DNA from: Alphaproteobacteria bacterium
GTDB lineage: Bacteria > Pseudomonadota > Alphaproteobacteria > Acetobacterales > Acetobacteraceae
Direction: 5' to 3'
Assembly (NCBI GenBank): GCA_017307335.1
Contig: JAFKFJ010000201.1
Span: 1 to 32,310, forward strand
Length of the DNA: 32,310 nt
In this document: positions 31,803 to 32,310 of the stretch, piece by piece
Layout of the letters: every line of letters begins with the position of its first letter
Position numbering within the stretch: position 1 is the first letter of the stretch
Notes under the pieces: generated by a model
The model's input: only the letters and a program-made list of their open reading frames with translations
What the model was told of the DNA's origin: nothing
Databases searched by the model: none
Translations under genes and position numbers: made by a program

Positions 31803-32310
31803 ATGCAGGTCACCGAGACGCTCTCCGACGGGCTGAAGCGCGCGTACACGATCGTCGTGCCGTCCGCCGATCTCGAGAGCCGCCGCGCCCGGCGCCTGAA
31901 CGAGCTCGGCCGCACGCTGCAGTTGCCCGGGTTCCGCCCCGGCAAGGTGCCGGTGAGCGTGGTCAAGCAGCGCTACGGTCAGGCGGTCAATGCCGAGGTG
32001 CTGCATGAGAGCGTGGAGCAGGCGACGCAGCAGGTGCTGGACGAGCGGAAGCTGCGCTCCGCCGGCCAGCCCCGCGTCGAAGTGGTGGCGCTGGCCGAGG
32101 CGAGCGACCTGGAGTTCAAGGTCGAGCTGGAGCTGCTGCCCGATTTCGAGCTGCCGGATCTGGGGGCGCTCACCCTGACCCGGCTCAAGGCCACGCCGGA
32201 TGACGAGGTGATCGACCGCGCGCTCGGCGAGCTGGCGCGGCGGCAGCGGAGTTTCGAGGACATCGAGGCGCGCCCGGCCGAGAAGGGCGAGCTGCTGACC
32301 ATCGACTATG
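31803..32310 (+). CDS. tig: Trigger factor, partial (C-terminus outside window)
   Basis: 169 codons are visible of a protein usually about 430-450 residues. MQVTETLSDGLKRAYTIVVPSADLESRRARRLNELGRTLQLPGFRPGKVP contains the ribosome-docking signature GFRPGKVP (43-50). QRYGQAVNAEVLHESVEQATQQVL and LEFKVELELLPDFELPDLGALTL complete the N-terminal domain and lead into the linker before the peptidyl-prolyl isomerase domain. It binds at the ribosomal exit tunnel and shelters nascent chains. GAGGAAA lies about 9 bases upstream. It follows tRNA-Leu by 45 bases. Confidence 0.95.
   Translation, partial: MQVTETLSDGLKRAYTIVVPSADLESRRARRLNELGRTLQLPGFRPGKVPVSVVKQRYGQAVNAEVLHESVEQATQQVLDERKLRSAGQPRVEVVALAEASDLEFKVELELLPDFELPDLGALTLTRLKATPDDEVIDRALGELARRQRSFEDIEARPAEKGELLTIDY

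Overview
The window comes from a high-GC alphaproteobacterial chromosome. Rhodospirillales/Acetobacteraceae is my inference, from the GC-rich coding sequence, the RbsABC-like sugar ABC operon, the ACS-type MFS carrier and a tRNA-Leu next to trigger factor. A foreign element of about 22 kb with visibly lower GC interrupts it.

Left host part (1-8260). A Tat-exported SMP-30/gluconolactonase-like protein (cut by the window start) and a glycine-zipper lipoprotein lie on the minus strand. A four-gene plus-strand operon follows: periplasmic sugar-binding protein, double-ATPase, permease and an MFS sugar-acid carrier. Together these suggest uptake and lactone hydrolysis of a sugar or sugar acid. A ChaA-like Ca2+/H+ antiporter, frameshifted as given, lies on the minus strand, preceded by the C-terminal third of a metallo-beta-lactamase (MBL) fold lactonase.

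Mobile element (about 8261-30325). It is an integrative mobilizable element (IME) that split the lactonase gene. The N-terminal two thirds of that gene lie 22 kb away at 30323-30889. In order the element holds: a tyrosine integrase; a cargo pair of lipoprotein and 1739-residue lipase-RTX protein with a type I secretion signal; a four-gene minus-strand operon of unknown function (two zinc-ribbon membrane proteins and two exported proteins); a structured RNA candidate; a small MSIF-family gene with a structured leader; ardC; a small gene plus VirD4/TraG coupling protein; a mobilization operon (small ORF, mobC, relaxase, small basic ORF); a ribbon-helix-helix-like gene; a XamI-like type II restriction-modification (R-M) operon with an XRE regulator; and a second MSIF gene with the same leader. 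No mating-pair-formation genes are present, so transfer needs a helper. Intergenic stretches before the mobility operons are packed with perfect stem-loops.

Right host part (30323-32310). This holds the lactonase N-terminus, a divergent TetR regulator with a shared promoter/operator region, tRNA-Leu(UAG) and the start of trigger factor.

Most notable observations: doubled GTCGAC sites (the expected XamI recognition sequence) sit at both outer edges of the R-M cassette; the duplicated leader RNA shows strand-specific compensatory changes; and the secreted lipase-RTX protein is paired with a lipoprotein that could be its immunity partner.
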